A stretch of 64,000 nt of DNA from an uncultured Gammaproteobacteria bacterium. GTDB lineage: Bacteria; Pseudomonadota; Gammaproteobacteria; GCA-001735895. Below are positions 23,787 to 35,600 of the stretch, piece by piece. The notes under the pieces were generated by a model. It did not search any database. It saw only the letters and a list, made by a program, of their open reading frames with translations, and was not told the DNA's origin. Each line of letters starts with the position of its first letter. The stretch's first letter is position 1. Both the position numbers and the translations under genes were made by a program. The stretch spans positions 62,001-126,000 of the forward strand of contig CAMYLU010000016.1 in the NCBI GenBank assembly GCA_947259485.1. The letters run 5' to 3'.

Positions 23787-24806
23787 TTAGTTGATAATAG
23801 TTGTTGGCCAGGAAACCGCAATTTTGATTTTGTCGGCCAACGTTCCACTCACCACGATTTCCCGTGATTCGCCGATCACGATGAAGTCTTCGATATCCAG
23901 TGATTTTGCCAGCTCACGGTGCCCCTGGAAGCCGTTTATCATCAGCGCAGTTGCCGCGACGTCAGCACGAACCGGGTCATTGCTGAGAACCGTCGCCGAG
24001 CTTTGCCCGGTTGCCGGCTCCCCACTGCGTGGGTCGATGATGTGATGTGCCCGGTTTTTTCCTCGTCGATATTGGCGTTCATAATTTCCCGAGGTGAACA
24101 GGTTGTGTTTACCCTCGATTTCAAGGCTAGCTACAACACCGGGTGCAAATGGATTTTGGATACCTATGCGCCAGGGACGACCAAACCGATTTCCCGCGAT
24201 TGCCATATCACCACCCGCGTTGATAATGTAGTGATCGATGCCATTGTCGTCCAGGTAACGACTGATTAATCCCACCGCGTAGCCCTTGGCAATTCCGCCG
24301 AGGTCGATCTGCAAATGCGGATTGCTGCTAACGGCAATTTCGCTATCGATCTTTAGATTATGCATACCGGGGATATCACGCCTGATTGCCGCAACCATGC
24401 TCATGTCGGACTCGCGGCCATGAAATCCATATGCGGCTATGAGCTTACCAAGTGCGGGGTTAAAAAGGCCGCTAGTGGCATCATAATAATCCTGGCTAAG
24501 TTGCAATAACGGGGCCAGGCTTGCCGGTACCTGCGCTGTAGAATTTTCCGACAACGCTGTGTTGAAGCGGCTCAGATCACTATCTTCCCAGGCGTGCCAT
24601 TGCTCGCGGTGGATGCTTAGCCGGCGCTCGATTTCGGTGAGTAAATGCTCGGCATGAATCAGGTCTCCGGTAATCATCGTAATCTCGATGATGGTGCCGA
24701 ACTCGAGCAGATGTTGTTCGACGAGATGCTGTCGAGGTTCGCAACCGCTAAGGTTTAAGACGAATAAAAACAGCCAGCTTAATCGGGAAGGTGTTGCTCG
24801 ATGCAC
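23787..24806 (-). CDS. apbE: FAD:protein FMN transferase (ApbE), lipoprotein
   Basis: Periplasmic flavin transferase that attaches FMN covalently to threonines of proteins such as NqrB/NqrC or RnfG. The N-terminus is a lipoprotein signal (LFVLNLSGC lipobox, Cys22). Landmarks are FGTIIEI, HAWEDSDLSRFN, DLGGIAKGYAVG, INAGGDMAIAGN and the HHIIDPRSGEPA metal/FAD motif. The GTG start at 24806 overlaps the gshB 3' end by 28 nt. No Nqr or Rnf genes lie in the window, so its target is unknown. Its insertion between tonB and gshB departs from the Pseudomonas order. Confidence 0.92.
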   Translation of the reverse strand: MHRATPSRLSWLFLFVLNLSGCEPRQHLVEQHLLEFGTIIEITMITGDLIHAEHLLTEIERRLSIHREQWHAWEDSDLSRFNTALSENSTAQVPASLAPLLQLSQDYYDATSGLFNPALGKLIAAYGFHGRESDMSMVAAIRRDIPGMHNLKIDSEIAVSSNPHLQIDLGGIAKGYAVGLISRYLDDNGIDHYIINAGGDMAIAGNRFGRPWRIGIQNPFAPGVVASLEIEGKHNLFTSGNYERQYRRGKNRAHHIIDPRSGEPATGQSSATVLSNDPVRADVAATALMINGFQGHRELAKSLDIEDFIVIGESREIVVSGTLADKIKIAVSWPTTIIN

Positions 24807-25735
24807 TCAAAAAGGTCTGCGCTGATGTTAATGTCGAAATTGCTGTCCAGCTCGCGGATGCCGGTAGGACTGGTAACATTGATTTCGGTGATGTAATCAC
24901 CAATCACATCGATCCCCACAAATAGCAAGCCGCGTCGGCGCAGCTCGGCACCGATCTGCTCACATAGCCATTGATCACGCTCACTCAATGGCTGTCCGCG
25001 CGTGCTTGCGCCGGCAGCGATGTTACCACGATTCTCGCCTGCCGCCGGCAGGCGCGCCAGGGCGTAAGGTATGGCAACGCCATCGATCAACAAAATGCGT
25101 TTGTCACCGTCGCGGATCTCGGGAATATAACGTTGTACCATGGTTTGTGACTGGCCATGTTTCGAAACGGCCTCGATAATCGCATTGGTATTGGGGTCGC
25201 CCGCCTGCACCCGGAAAATCGACCGGCCACCCATGCCGTCGAGCGGCTTGATAATGATATCCCGGTGTTGCTCTATGAAACCTCTCAGGATTGCAGCATC
25301 ACGACTGACCAGGGTGTCGACACAGCATTCAGGGAAGACACGCGTAAATAGCTTTTCATTGCAGTCACGCAGGCTTACAGGTTTGTTAACCACCAGCACG
25401 CCGCTTTCTTCTGCCTGCTCGAGCATATAAGTGCAATAAATATACTCGAGATCGAAGGGAGGATCCTTGCGCATCAGGATGACATCCAGATCGCTCAGTC
25501 GACAGTGACCCGCATCGCCGTAATCAAACCAGTGCTCGTTGTCGTCATAGAGTGTAAGCGTCTTGAACTGCCCCATTGCGATACCGTTATCGAGGAATAT
25601 GTCGCTGAGCTGAAAGTAAAATATCTGCCAGCTGCGCGCCTGCGCCTCAAGCAACATGGCGAGGCTTGAATCTTTCCAGGGTTTGATGGCTTCAATCGGG
25701 TCCATCACGATTCCCAGCTTACGAACTTTAGGCAT
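24779..25735 (-). CDS. gshB: Glutathione synthetase
   Basis: ATP-dependent ligation of gamma-glutamylcysteine and glycine. The 318-aa ATP-grasp enzyme shows KLGIVMDPIEAIKPWKDSSLAMLLEAQ at the start, ILMRKDPPFDLEYIY, IIKPLDGMGGRSIFR and the C-terminal FVGIDVIGDYITEINVTSPTGIRE. Normal length. First gene of a minus-strand run into apbE, tonB, algH and ruvX; it diverges from pilG. Confidence 0.95.
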   Translation of the reverse strand: MPKVRKLGIVMDPIEAIKPWKDSSLAMLLEAQARSWQIFYFQLSDIFLDNGIAMGQFKTLTLYDDNEHWFDYGDAGHCRLSDLDVILMRKDPPFDLEYIYCTYMLEQAEESGVLVVNKPVSLRDCNEKLFTRVFPECCVDTLVSRDAAILRGFIEQHRDIIIKPLDGMGGRSIFRVQAGDPNTNAIIEAVSKHGQSQTMVQRYIPEIRDGDKRILLIDGVAIPYALARLPAAGENRGNIAAGASTRGQPLSERDQWLCEQIGAELRRRGLLFVGIDVIGDYITEINVTSPTGIRELDSNFDINISADLFECIEQHLPD

Positions 25736-26045
25736 AAATGAGATAGATTAAGCGTATTGATGACTCGAATGCGGTTTACAAATTTTAATGAATTAAACCG
25801 CCCAGGCACATTTAAAAATTGCACCTGCGTAAAGCAGGCCGGAGCTAGATGCCGCTTGTTAAAACCCCTTTATTGAACTACTTTTGAGGGTAATGGAATT
25901 TTAGAAAATAGCCAGTGAATCTCGGCCTAAAATCGTAGAATTTACATCATGTAGTTATATTAAATCACTGGTTTAACATATGAATATCCATATAATCATG
26001 TCCTTATAAAGTGGGGATACTCCACTTATAATTATTGGGGGTTAC
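25736..26045. other. Divergent regulatory gap between gshB and pilG
   Basis: This 310-nt AT-rich gap must hold the promoters of both operons. On the plus strand TATAAT at 25991-25996 is a candidate -10 for pilG without a clear -35. Just downstream a hairpin can form between TTATAAAGTGG (26004-26014) and CCACTTATAA (26022-26031), with a one-base bulge, followed by GGGGG six nt before the GTG of pilG. That hairpin could act as an operator or mRNA leader structure. No gene was seen. Confidence 0.4.
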
Positions 26046-26459
26046 GTGAATACCGAGTCTCAGATAGCAGATGGAACAGCGCAATCGGTCAACCTGAACG
26101 TTAAAGTCATGGTTATTGATGACAGCAAAACCATCCGCCGCAGTGCCGAAACCCTGTTGAAAAAAGTGGGCTGCGAGGTGGTTACCGCCATCGACGGTTT
26201 CGAGGCCCTGGCAAAAATTACCGAGCATAAGCCGGATATCATCTTCGTGGACATTATGATGCCGCGCCTCGATGGTTATCAGACCTGCGCACTGATTAAA
26301 AACAATCAAACCTTCAAAGGTACCCCGGTCATCATGCTCTCAAGCAAAGACAGCATTTTTGATCGTGCGCGCGGCCGCATTGTCGGATCAGAAAAATACC
26401 TGACCAAACCATTTTCCAAAGAAGATTTAATCAACGCGATAACGACGCATGTCGGTTAG
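26046..26459 (+). CDS. pilG: PilG, twitching response regulator
   Basis: Single-domain CheY-like receiver of 137 aa. The phosphoacceptor is Asp69 in IIFVDIMMPRLDGYQ, with acidic Asp25/Asp26 (VMVIDDSKTIRR) and Lys in LTKPFSKED. The string TCALIKNNQTFKGTPVIMLSSKD is nearly that of Pseudomonas PilG, which promotes pilus extension and cAMP signalling. GTG is the start; the first 18 residues are a non-conserved extension. First gene of the Pil-Chp operon. Confidence 0.93.
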   Translation: MNTESQIADGTAQSVNLNVKVMVIDDSKTIRRSAETLLKKVGCEVVTAIDGFEALAKITEHKPDIIFVDIMMPRLDGYQTCALIKNNQTFKGTPVIMLSSKDSIFDRARGRIVGSEKYLTKPFSKEDLINAITTHVG

Positions 26460-26495
26460 ATGGAAACGGTTAACGGAGACTGAGGAAAATTTAGA

Positions 26496-26879
26496 ATGAC
26501 ACATGTATTAATTATTGATGATTCTCCGACGGAAGTTCACGTTTTCAAGAGCATGCTCGTAAACAACGATATCGAGGTTTCAGTTGCCAAGAATGGTGAA
26601 GAAGGAATTGAGAAAGCAATCGAGACTAAACCCGATTGCATACTAATGGACGTGGTAATGCCGGGAAAGAATGGTTTTCAGGCAACGCGTGATCTCAGCC
26701 GTAACCCGGAAACCTCAACAATTCCCGTGATTATCATAACTACCAAGGATCAGGAAACCGACAGGATCTGGGGTATGCGCCAGGGCGCGAGGGACTATAT
26801 CGTCAAGCCGGCAGATGAACAAGATTTGATCGAACGAATCAATAAGGTTATGGGTTTCGATCGCGGTTACGACGATTGA
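26496..26879 (+). CDS. pilH: PilH, twitching response regulator
   Basis: Second CheY-like receiver, 127 aa, with phosphoacceptor Asp52 (CILMDVVMPGKNGFQ), Asp8/Asp9 and IVKPADEQDL. PilH accepts phosphate from the ChpA kinase and opposes or drains PilG signalling. A Shine-Dalgarno-like GAGGAAA precedes the ATG. It is followed by pilI after 16 nt. Confidence 0.93.
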   Translation: MTHVLIIDDSPTEVHVFKSMLVNNDIEVSVAKNGEEGIEKAIETKPDCILMDVVMPGKNGFQATRDLSRNPETSTIPVIIITTKDQETDRIWGMRQGARDYIVKPADEQDLIERINKVMGFDRGYDD

Positions 26880-26895
26880 ACGGGAGCGCGAATCC

Positions 26896-27429
26896 ATGCC
26901 CATTGCCTCAGCATTTGAAATTCTAAAAGAAATCGACTCGCGCTGTCGGAGAAATTCGACTGGTTTGCCGGTTGCCAAAACGGTTGTCGATGACTGGATA
27001 GGAATCGGGTTTTTGATAAACGGTATACCCCTGCTGGCAAAGATGGATGACGTTAGCGAAATATTGCCACCCCCGGAAACGATACGGGTGCCGGGGGTAA
27101 CGCACTGGGTCAAGGGCCTGGCTAATGTTCGTGGCAACTTGATACCGGTACTGGATATGAACGGATTTCTTTACGGAGAACCAACCCGGATTAGCAAGCA
27201 AAGCAGGATTCTTGTTATCAACAAGTCGGGTGTGGTTGCGGGATTACTGGTAGACGAAGTTTTTGGACTGAGACGTTTTAAACCTGAAGAACACCGGCAG
27301 GAAGTTATGCCCGACGCAGGCACGATGGGCGCCTATCTTGCGGGAACATTTGTTGACCAGGTGCGTCACTGGAACGTGTTTAGTGTCAAGAAATTAACCA
27401 GGGCCGAACATTTTTTACGAGTCGTTTAA
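26896..27429 (+). CDS. pilI: PilI, CheW-like adaptor
   Basis: Adaptor of 177 aa linking receptor PilJ to kinase ChpA. CheW-domain phrases are WIGIGFLINGIPLLAKMDDVSEIL, VPGVTHWVKGLANVRGNLIPVLDM and VAGLLVDEVFGLRRF. The N-terminal 35 residues precede the domain, as in PilI. It lies 33 nt before pilJ. Confidence 0.92.
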   Translation: MPIASAFEILKEIDSRCRRNSTGLPVAKTVVDDWIGIGFLINGIPLLAKMDDVSEILPPPETIRVPGVTHWVKGLANVRGNLIPVLDMNGFLYGEPTRISKQSRILVINKSGVVAGLLVDEVFGLRRFKPEEHRQEVMPDAGTMGAYLAGTFVDQVRHWNVFSVKKLTRAEHFLRVV

Positions 27430-27462
27430 GGCGCTTGACGAGGTATCGAGGAAACAATAGTA

Positions 27463-29610
27463 GTGTTAGATAAAATCAAAAACCTGCTTCCCGGAACAAA
27501 ATCGGGCTTTGCCCCGTCTGTCGGGCAGCGTGGCAGTTCTATCAATAAAAAAGCAGTTGCTGTTGGTGCGTTGTTGATTCTGTCGGTGTTGGCAATGGTG
27601 GTGTTGTTCAGTATCGAAAGCGGCCAGGCGCGTAACAACAAACTCTATACTACTATCGCCTCGGAACAGCAGGTTATATCGCAGCAAATTGCCGTCAATG
27701 CACTGGAAGCGGCTGCAGGCCAGGAGCGTGCATTCGATCGACTGGGCGAGAATCAGAATCGCTACCTCGATACCCTGGACAGATTTAATAATGGAGATGC
27801 AACCCAGGAATTACCCGCTTTACCCGAGGAATTCTCGGTTGAGTTCTCGAATGTGAAGTCGATCTGGAATGATTATGATAAGCATATTGCTACCGTGGTG
27901 GCGGCAAAATCATCGATTGCGACAGTTAGTGACTACGTGACGCAAATTAACGAGTCATTACCAGAACTCATTTCGTTATCCGATCGTGTGGTGGAAGAAC
28001 TGGTCAAATCGGGGGCACCACGGAGGAATATTGCTCTCGCCGCGCGCCAGGTCATACTGATTCGAGGCATCGAACATAGCCTCAACCAGATACTGACTGA
28101 TGGTGAAGTGGTTATGACGGCAGCTGAACGTTTTTCTAAGGAAGCCACCCAGATAGAGGCACAATTATTAGCAATGCTCGAAGGGGATTCCTCGCAGGGA
28201 ATTACCAAATTTACCGGCCCAACCGTGGTTGGCAACCTGTTGCAGTTTGCAGATCTTTACTCCGTGGTGCGCAAGAATGTGCGTGAAATTCTCGATAATT
28301 CGGCGCAAATATTTAAAGTGCATGAAGCAGCATTGAAAATTGATGAATTGAGCCCGCTGCTGCTATCTGCCTCCGGCGGTTTGATCAAGGCACTTGAACG
28401 CGGTGGTGAAGCGGGCAAGTCACTCATCCTGGCCGGATATGCGGTCGGACTGTTTGCGGTTTTACTTTTGTTGTTGCTGATCGTCATCATCTCGCGTGGA
28501 TCCCATGCCAGCCTGTCAGAATCGCAGGATCAGAATGAGAAGAACCAGCGCGCTATCCTGCGCCTGCTCGATGAAATGACGAATCTTGCCGACGGCGACC
28601 TCTCTACTCATACCACAGTAACCGAAGACATAACCGGAGCGATCGCCGACTCGGTTAATTACTCGATAGACGCGTTACGTGACCTGGTCGGTACTATTAA
28701 CAATACTGCCAACCAGGTACGGACCGCGGTTCGAAAAACTCAGAATATGACGGGCGAACTGGCCGAGGCCAGTGAAGCGCAGGCACAACAGATAACCACG
28801 GCCAGTAATGCCATTACCGAGATCTCAAAATCTATGTCGCAGGTTTCCGAGAGAGCGGCCGATTCGGCGGAAGTGGCGCGAAAATCTGTCAGTATTGCAC
28901 ATAAGGGTGGAGAGACCGTGCGCCAGACCATCGAAGGAATGGAGACCATTCGCGAGCAAATACAGGAAACTTCCAAGCGTATCAAGCGGCTGGGTGAATC
29001 GTCACAGGAAATTGGGGACATAGTAAACCTAATTACCGAGATATCCGACCAGACCAACATTCTTGCCCTGAATGCCGCAATCCAGGCGTCGATGGCAGGC
29101 GAGGCAGGACGCGGCTTTGCGGTGGTGGCTGATGAAGTACAGAGACTCGCAGAAAGGACTGGTGACGCAACCAAGCAAATCGAGGCCCTGGTAAAGACTA
29201 TCCAGGCGGATACCAACGAAGCAACGGTTTCGATGGAGCAAAGTACCGCCAATGTTGTAAAGGGAGCCAAGCTGACTGAGAACGCGGGAGGCGCGCTGGA
29301 TCGTATTGAACAGGTTTCGATGAACCTGGCACAGCGCATTCTGGAGATATCGGACTCAACGCGTGACCAGGCCCAGGATAGTGTAAAGATTACCGAAACC
29401 ATGGATGTGATACAGGAAATTACCGCCAAGACCTCGGAAGGTTCGAACCAGGCTTCGGGCTCGATTGGCGAATTATCAGACATGGTTAAAGAGATGCAGA
29501 CTTCGGTTGCCGGTTTCAAACTTCCCGGTGTTGATTCGCTCGAAAGTACCATGGTGCAAGACGCCGATGATCTTGCCGCGCTGGGCCTAGAGTCCGAAGC
29601 GGACAAATAG
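27463..29610 (+). CDS. pilJ: PilJ, methyl-accepting chemoreceptor for type IV pili
   Basis: Inner-membrane receptor of 715 aa. TM1 is about residues 27-50 ([21 protein letters not shown]) and TM2 about 322-347, enclosing a roughly 270-residue helical periplasmic sensor rich in [13 protein letters not shown]-type repeats. A HAMP-like segment follows, then a long coiled-coil signalling domain with hairpin tip [33 protein letters not shown]. Such receptors sense surface contact through pilin. GTG start. No pilK methyltransferase gene follows; chpA begins 9 nt later. Confidence 0.93.
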   Translation: MLDKIKNLLPGTKSGFAPSVGQRGSSINKKAVAVGALLILSVLAMVVLFSIESGQARNNKLYTTIASEQQVISQQIAVNALEAAAGQERAFDRLGENQNRYLDTLDRFNNGDATQELPALPEEFSVEFSNVKSIWNDYDKHIATVVAAKSSIATVSDYVTQINESLPELISLSDRVVEELVKSGAPRRNIALAARQVILIRGIEHSLNQILTDGEVVMTAAERFSKEATQIEAQLLAMLEGDSSQGITKFTGPTVVGNLLQFADLYSVVRKNVREILDNSAQIFKVHEAALKIDELSPLLLSASGGLIKALERGGEAGKSLILAGYAVGLFAVLLLLLLIVIISRGSHASLSESQDQNEKNQRAILRLLDEMTNLADGDLSTHTTVTEDITGAIADSVNYSIDALRDLVGTINNTANQVRTAVRKTQNMTGELAEASEAQAQQITTASNAITEISKSMSQVSERAADSAEVARKSVSIAHKGGETVRQTIEGMETIREQIQETSKRIKRLGESSQEIGDIVNLITEISDQTNILALNAAIQASMAGEAGRGFAVVADEVQRLAERTGDATKQIEALVKTIQADTNEATVSMEQSTANVVKGAKLTENAGGALDRIEQVSMNLAQRILEISDSTRDQAQDSVKITETMDVIQEITAKTSEGSNQASGSIGELSDMVKEMQTSVAGFKLPGVDSLESTMVQDADDLAALGLESEADK

Positions 29611-29618
29611 ACGATTCG

Positions 29619-32600
29619 ATGAGTTCCCCGGAAAATTCAATCAAGCAGAGTGCACTTGGGTGGGTCAAGAAATCCATCGATGACAACCTGTCTGATATCA
29701 AGGCCGACCTCAAGATTTATATCGAAGAAGACAATGACGCGTTGCTGGCAGCCGTCAAGGAAAGGCTGGGCGTTATTCAGGGCGTGTTGTCGATGATCGA
29801 GCAGTATGGCGCCGCGATGTTAACCGATGAAATGGTATCGCTGGCGGATTTCATTATCGACAACAAGCAGGAAAAGGGTGAACAGGCCCTCGAGGTAATG
29901 CTGCGAGCAGTGTTGCAGTTACCCGACTACCTGGAACATATTCAATCAGGTCATCGTGATATTCCGATCGCTATATTACCGCTATTGAATGATATTCGTG
30001 CGGTCAGAGACCAGGATTTGTTTTCCGAGAAATTACTTTTTCTGCCCGATCTTTCGATGCACCAGGAAGAAGCCAGGCTAGAGTCAATCGACAACGACCA
30101 TAATCAGGCATCCAGGCTTCTCGCAAAAAAGCTACGCCCGGTTTACCAGCTGGCACTGGTGAACGTGATCAGGGATCAATCGGTTGAAGAGAACCTGAAG
30201 CGCCTCGAGAAGATATGTGAGACCCTGGAGGAGCGGTCTTCCTCCGAACAGATAGCCCGAATCTGGTGGATAATAGGAGCACTTGTCGAATCGGTCGCAC
30301 GCCAGAAGATTGAACTCGGGGTGTCGATAAAGAATTTGCTCGGCAAAGTCGATGCCTTGTTCAGGGTAATCCTGATAATCGGCGAGCGCGGCTTACTCAA
30401 GCGTCAACCGATCGAGTTGATCAAGAATTTTTTATTTTATATCGCTCAGCCGGAATGTGATGGACCCAAGGCGAAAGCGATAAAGACCGCTTATCGACTA
30501 GAGCAGTTCTTGCCTTCGGAATCCGTACGCAGCGAAGTATTGAATAACATCGCTGGTCCCAACCAGGCCGTATTGAAAAGCGTGTCGGAGGCTGTTAAAG
30601 CCGATATTGAGACTATTAAGTCGACGCTCGAGGTATACGTTAACGGAGATTTATCGAAAGTCGAGGCACTCAAAGATCTACCCCGGGAGATGCACGTCAT
30701 CTCCGACACGCTGGCGATGATTGGGCTGGGTTCGCAGCGACAGTTAATTGAAGACCAGAGTGTTATCGTTAAGGAAATCGTCTCTGGAGATCAAGTTGCC
30801 GATGAGGAGAGGCTGCTATCGATGGCAGCGGAATTACTCCAGGTTGAGCAGGCACTTGAGCAAATGCAAAAACGTCAGCCGGTTGATGCGGAGCAGCCAA
30901 GATCAGAATCCGACGTCTCGAGAGACTACGAGCTTGATAGCGTATTGACGGCAGTAGTTACCGCGGCGCTTGATGACATTCAGAAAACCAAAAATGCAAT
31001 CCTCGACTTTATCAAGGATCCGGGTCGCAGTGAAAATATTGATCTCTGCGTAGCCCTGATGGGTGAATCCAGGGGGGCGCTGCAGTTGATGAATCAGCAT
31101 CGTGCGGTTGCCGTGGTCGATGGACTGCTAGCCTATTTAAAGGGCTACGACATTGTTGAATTTATGGAAGCCAGCAGGCTGGACGCGTTATCACAGGTTG
31201 TGGTTAGCCTCGAGTACTATCTCGAAGCGCTTGGCGAACACCGCAGCGATGCCGGCAATATCCTCGACTTTGCCGACGTGCAACTGCAAGAGTTGCTGTC
31301 CAACGTACATATCGAGGCCGAGGATGGCGAAAGTGACATAGTGGTAGTCGCGGTTGTCGAAGCTCCGGACGAGGTGGCAGCTAGCGAAACTCTCTTAGCG
31401 GCTGTGGAAGACGATGTAGAAGCGGAAGTGTCGACCGAGTCCGATTCTGACGCTGCAGAGCCTGACATCGAAGCAGAAGCAGTGCCGGCTGTCAGTGCTT
31501 CGGGTAAAGCGCCTGGACAGATCCTGGCGGCCCTGAATGACACTTCTGACCAGTCGACAGCAACCGAAGTCGACACCGCTGCCACGCCAGCCGATGTGCC
31601 TATTGAAGTCGAGTCGGTCGAGGAAAATTTGCAAGTTTTGAAGCCGGATAGCGACCCGGAAATTCTCGAGATTTATCTTGAGGAGGCCGGGGAAGAGGCA
31701 CAAAACATCGCGCGCTTGCAGCAGGACTGGTTGCTGCACCCGGAAGATGAAAACGCGGTAAAAAATATCCGCCGCGCCTTTCACACCATCAAGGGTAGTG
31801 GCCGTCTCGTCGGCGCAATGAAGATTGGCGAGTTTGCCTGGGATTATGAACAGTTATTGAATCGGATTATCGATAAAACGGTTGCTCCCAACAAGCAGGC
31901 GATAGAAGCGGTGGGCAGCGCAACTGAGGCGTTGAAGGAACTGGTTAACGAGCTAAAGACTTCAGAGACACCCAAAGCTGACATTGGTTACCTGAGAGGC
32001 CTGGCCCGGGCACTGGCCGAGTTCAAGGCCGACCAATTGCTGATAGATCACACCCAGACAGACACTGCAATTGAATCCCCCTATGATCGAATTACTGATG
32101 ACGATGAATCCCAATCGACGGGGATCGATTTCGGTTCAACCACCCAGGTTATACCTCCGCAAAGAATGAGCCAGATGATACTCGATGAAATTGAGCCGGA
32201 CACCGTGCAGGTAGATCCGGAGAACTTCGAGGTGAACAGCGATCAGGTTCGAGAACAGCGCAGTAACACTGAGCCTGAGGCCAGGATCTCCGACCTGGAC
32301 GATACCCAGTTGATGCAATCGGGATCAAACCCAACCGAGCTCGAAGTAGAGAGTTCCGTAGACCAACCGGGCTCATCTGCAGCAGAGAAAGAGTTCAATG
32401 TGGCGACCGATTACTCGAAACAGGTCGAGGACAATACAAGCGACGAAGCTGAAGAAATTCAGGCTTTGGCTATTGATGATGTCGAGCCTGTTCCGAAGGA
32501 GGCCATCTGGATCGAAACCATGGGTGAAGATTTCCTCGCTGAATCCCTCGATGATGATTTTGCCGAGGAAACTGCTGAAGCCGCTCCCCTGGTGGTGGAA

Positions 32601-35600
32601 TCATCCGCGGGACCAGGGGTCGAGAATGATGATACAGACCTGGAGCCGTTCGAGGCTGAAGCAATAGAGCTCGAGTCGTCCGAGATTGAAGCAACGGACA
32701 TTGAGCCGTTCGAGGCTAGAGCTATAGAGCTTGAGTCGTCCGAGGTCGAGGCAATAGACATTGAGCCGTTCGATGCTGGAGCTATAGAACCTGGGTCGCT
32801 CGAGACCGAAGCCGAGTCAATAGAGTCCGAGTCGTCCGGGTTCGAGGTAACGGACCTTGCGGCGCTCGAGGCTGAGTCAATAGAGCCTGGGCTATCGGAA
32901 GTCGAAGCCGCCGAGCTGGAGTCGCCGGAAGATGAGGCAATAGAGCGTGCTGCTGCCGAGGCCGAGGTAGCAGAGCTGGAGTCGCCCGAATCTGGACCGG
33001 GTGCTGAACAGGAGTACCCCCCCGACCCTTTAGTCGAAACGACAGCGAGCCTGGTGCCTGGCGAAGAGGCAGGGGAGAGCGAGCCCAAAGGCCAAGAGCC
33101 GCCAGAACCAACCGACCTGTCGTTCGATCCGGAGCTGCTGATAATTTACCAGCAAGAGGTAGAACAGCACCTCGGCATAGTAAGTTTCGCCCTTGATCAT
33201 GCGGAACAAATCCATGAATTAATTCCTGGTGAAGAAATCTATCGCTCGCTCCACACGATTCATGGTGCCTCGCGCACCGCGGATATCCGGACAATCGGCC
33301 AACTGGCCGGTTTAATGGAAAAACCCCTTAAAATCGCAATCGCACAAAAGATGGCCCTTGATGACGAAATTGTGGCCCTTTATCGCCAGGGCCAGATCGA
33401 GCTCCTGCGCATGACCAAAGAATTAGTCGCTAGCCGACAGTTGCCGGCTATCCCCGAAGATCTCGAGATTAGTTTCAAGGCACTGGCCGAAGATTTCGAA
33501 GAACATACTGTTGAAATCCCTGAAGATGAGGCGGGACCGAGTGGCGAATTCATTGATACCCTGACGAAGATAAGCGAAACGCTTGAGCGGGAACAGGATA
33601 GCGAGCTGCTAACTATTTTCGTCGATGAGGCAAATGAATTGCTGGAAATGAGTGACAATACTTTGCACCAGTGGTCGCAACAAAAATCCGATGAAGCGGT
33701 CGCCCAGGACTATAACGCGGTAATGGAACTGCAACGCTACCTGCATACGCTCAAGGGTGGCGCTCGTATGGCCGAGCTCGAGGAAATCAGCGACCTCTCG
33801 CATGAGATGGAATCGATGTTTATCGCGGTAATCGATGGGCGCGTAGAGAAAAATGATAACCTGATCGAATTGCTGAAGGATTGTTTTGACCTGCTCCATC
33901 AACAGGTGGTTGAAGCGCAGGAAGGAAAGCAGATGAGTAATTCCGAGCGCCTGGTTGAATTTCTAAAGGACTTACGCCGTGGTGAAGCTGATCAGCATGG
34001 TGAAGATACAGGCGATGAGGACAGCGACTTCGATATGGATAGCGAAGATATCGACATCGTCAGTGAAAACCTGCCGGGTGAGCCACTCTCAACGCTGGAT
34101 CGACCGTCACAAGATGTCATCAAGGTTCGTTCGGACCTGCTCGATAACCTGGTAAGTTCGGCAGGTGAGGTTAGTATCTACCGGGCGCGCATGGAGCAGC
34201 AGGTCGCAGGCCTGGGTTCCTACCTCGGCGAACTGGGGCAGACTATTGCACGGCTCAAGGGGCAGTTGCGTAGCCTCGAAGCGGAGACCGATGCTCAAAT
34301 TCATTTTAGTCACCGTTCCGAGTCTGAGCAAAAGGGTGAATTTGACCCACTAGAGATGGACCGTTATACGATGATTCAGGAGCTGTCGCGTTCGCTGGGC
34401 GAATCGGTTAACGATCTCTCCAGTCTGCAAGCCATGCTGGGCGAGCAGGTACGGGATTCTGAAACACTTTTATTACAACAATCACGGGTAAATGCTGACC
34501 TGCAGGATGGTTTGATCAAAAGCCGGATGGTCAAGTTTTCAGGGTTGCTATCACGCCTGCGCCGGCTAGTCAGGCAAAGCAGCCAGGAGTTGGGTAAAAA
34601 AGCCGACCTGATAATTACCGGCGAGGAAAACGAGGTCGACAACAAGGTGCTCGATCGCATGGTCGCACCACTCGAACATATTATTCGTAACGCCCTGTCG
34701 CATGGTATTGAAACTCCGGTTGAACGGGTTAAAAGAGGCAAAGACGAAAGCGGGAAAATATCGATCGACATAACCCGTGACGGTTCCGATATCATCATTC
34801 GCGTCAGTGACGATGGAGCTGGCGTAGACCTTGACAAGGTGCGCAGTCGCGCGGTTCAGCTCGGACTGCTTGATAAAAAGCACCAGATAAGCGATTCCGA
34901 CCTGGTGCAGTACATTCTGGAACCGGGCTTTAGTACCGCCGAACACGTAACCCAGCTTTCGGGGCGCGGCGTCGGTATGGATGTCGTCGATATTGAGATC
35001 AAACAGCTTGGCGGAACCCTGCAGATTGAAACTAATCCGCAGGGAACGACATTTATTGCGCGCCTCCCGTTTACGCTTTCAATTAACCAGGCAATCCTGG
35101 TGCGTGCCAGTGAAGAAATTTACGCGATACCGCTGATGAATATCGAAGGTATCACCCGCCTGGAAGCCCGGCAGGTGCTTGAATACTATCAACAGGATCA
35201 TCCCGAAATCGAGTATGCCGGACAGCAGTTCGTACTGTATAACCTTGCGGAGCTGGTCGATACCGGGATTCCGTTTAAGCCCTCCGGTGACAATGAAAAA
35301 CTGCCCATTATTTTTGGTCGCGCCGGGGATGTCCGGGTCGCATTGCAGGTTGATGAAATCCTCGGTAACCGCGAGATCGTGGTTAAATCGCTGGGCAAGC
35401 AATTGAGCCAGGTCAAGGCCCTATCCGGAGCGAGTATTCTTGCTGACGGCAGCGTTGTTCTGATTCTTGATATAGGCGGCCTGGTTAGGCATGGTGCCGC
35501 CAACGCAGTCAAAATTGTTTACCAGCAGCAAGACAGTCGCCTGCCGAATAAGCGCGACGTCGTCATGGTGGTCGATGATTCGATTACGATGCGCCGGGTC

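Noticed and set aside
28740-29606. A 288-codon minus-strand frame inside pilJ
   Set aside because: Ser-rich antisense shadow of the receptor's coiled coil, with no domain pattern.
32459-33088. A 209-codon minus-strand frame in chpA
   Set aside because: Ser/Ala/Asp-rich shadow of the Glu-rich tandem repeat; low complexity, no start context.
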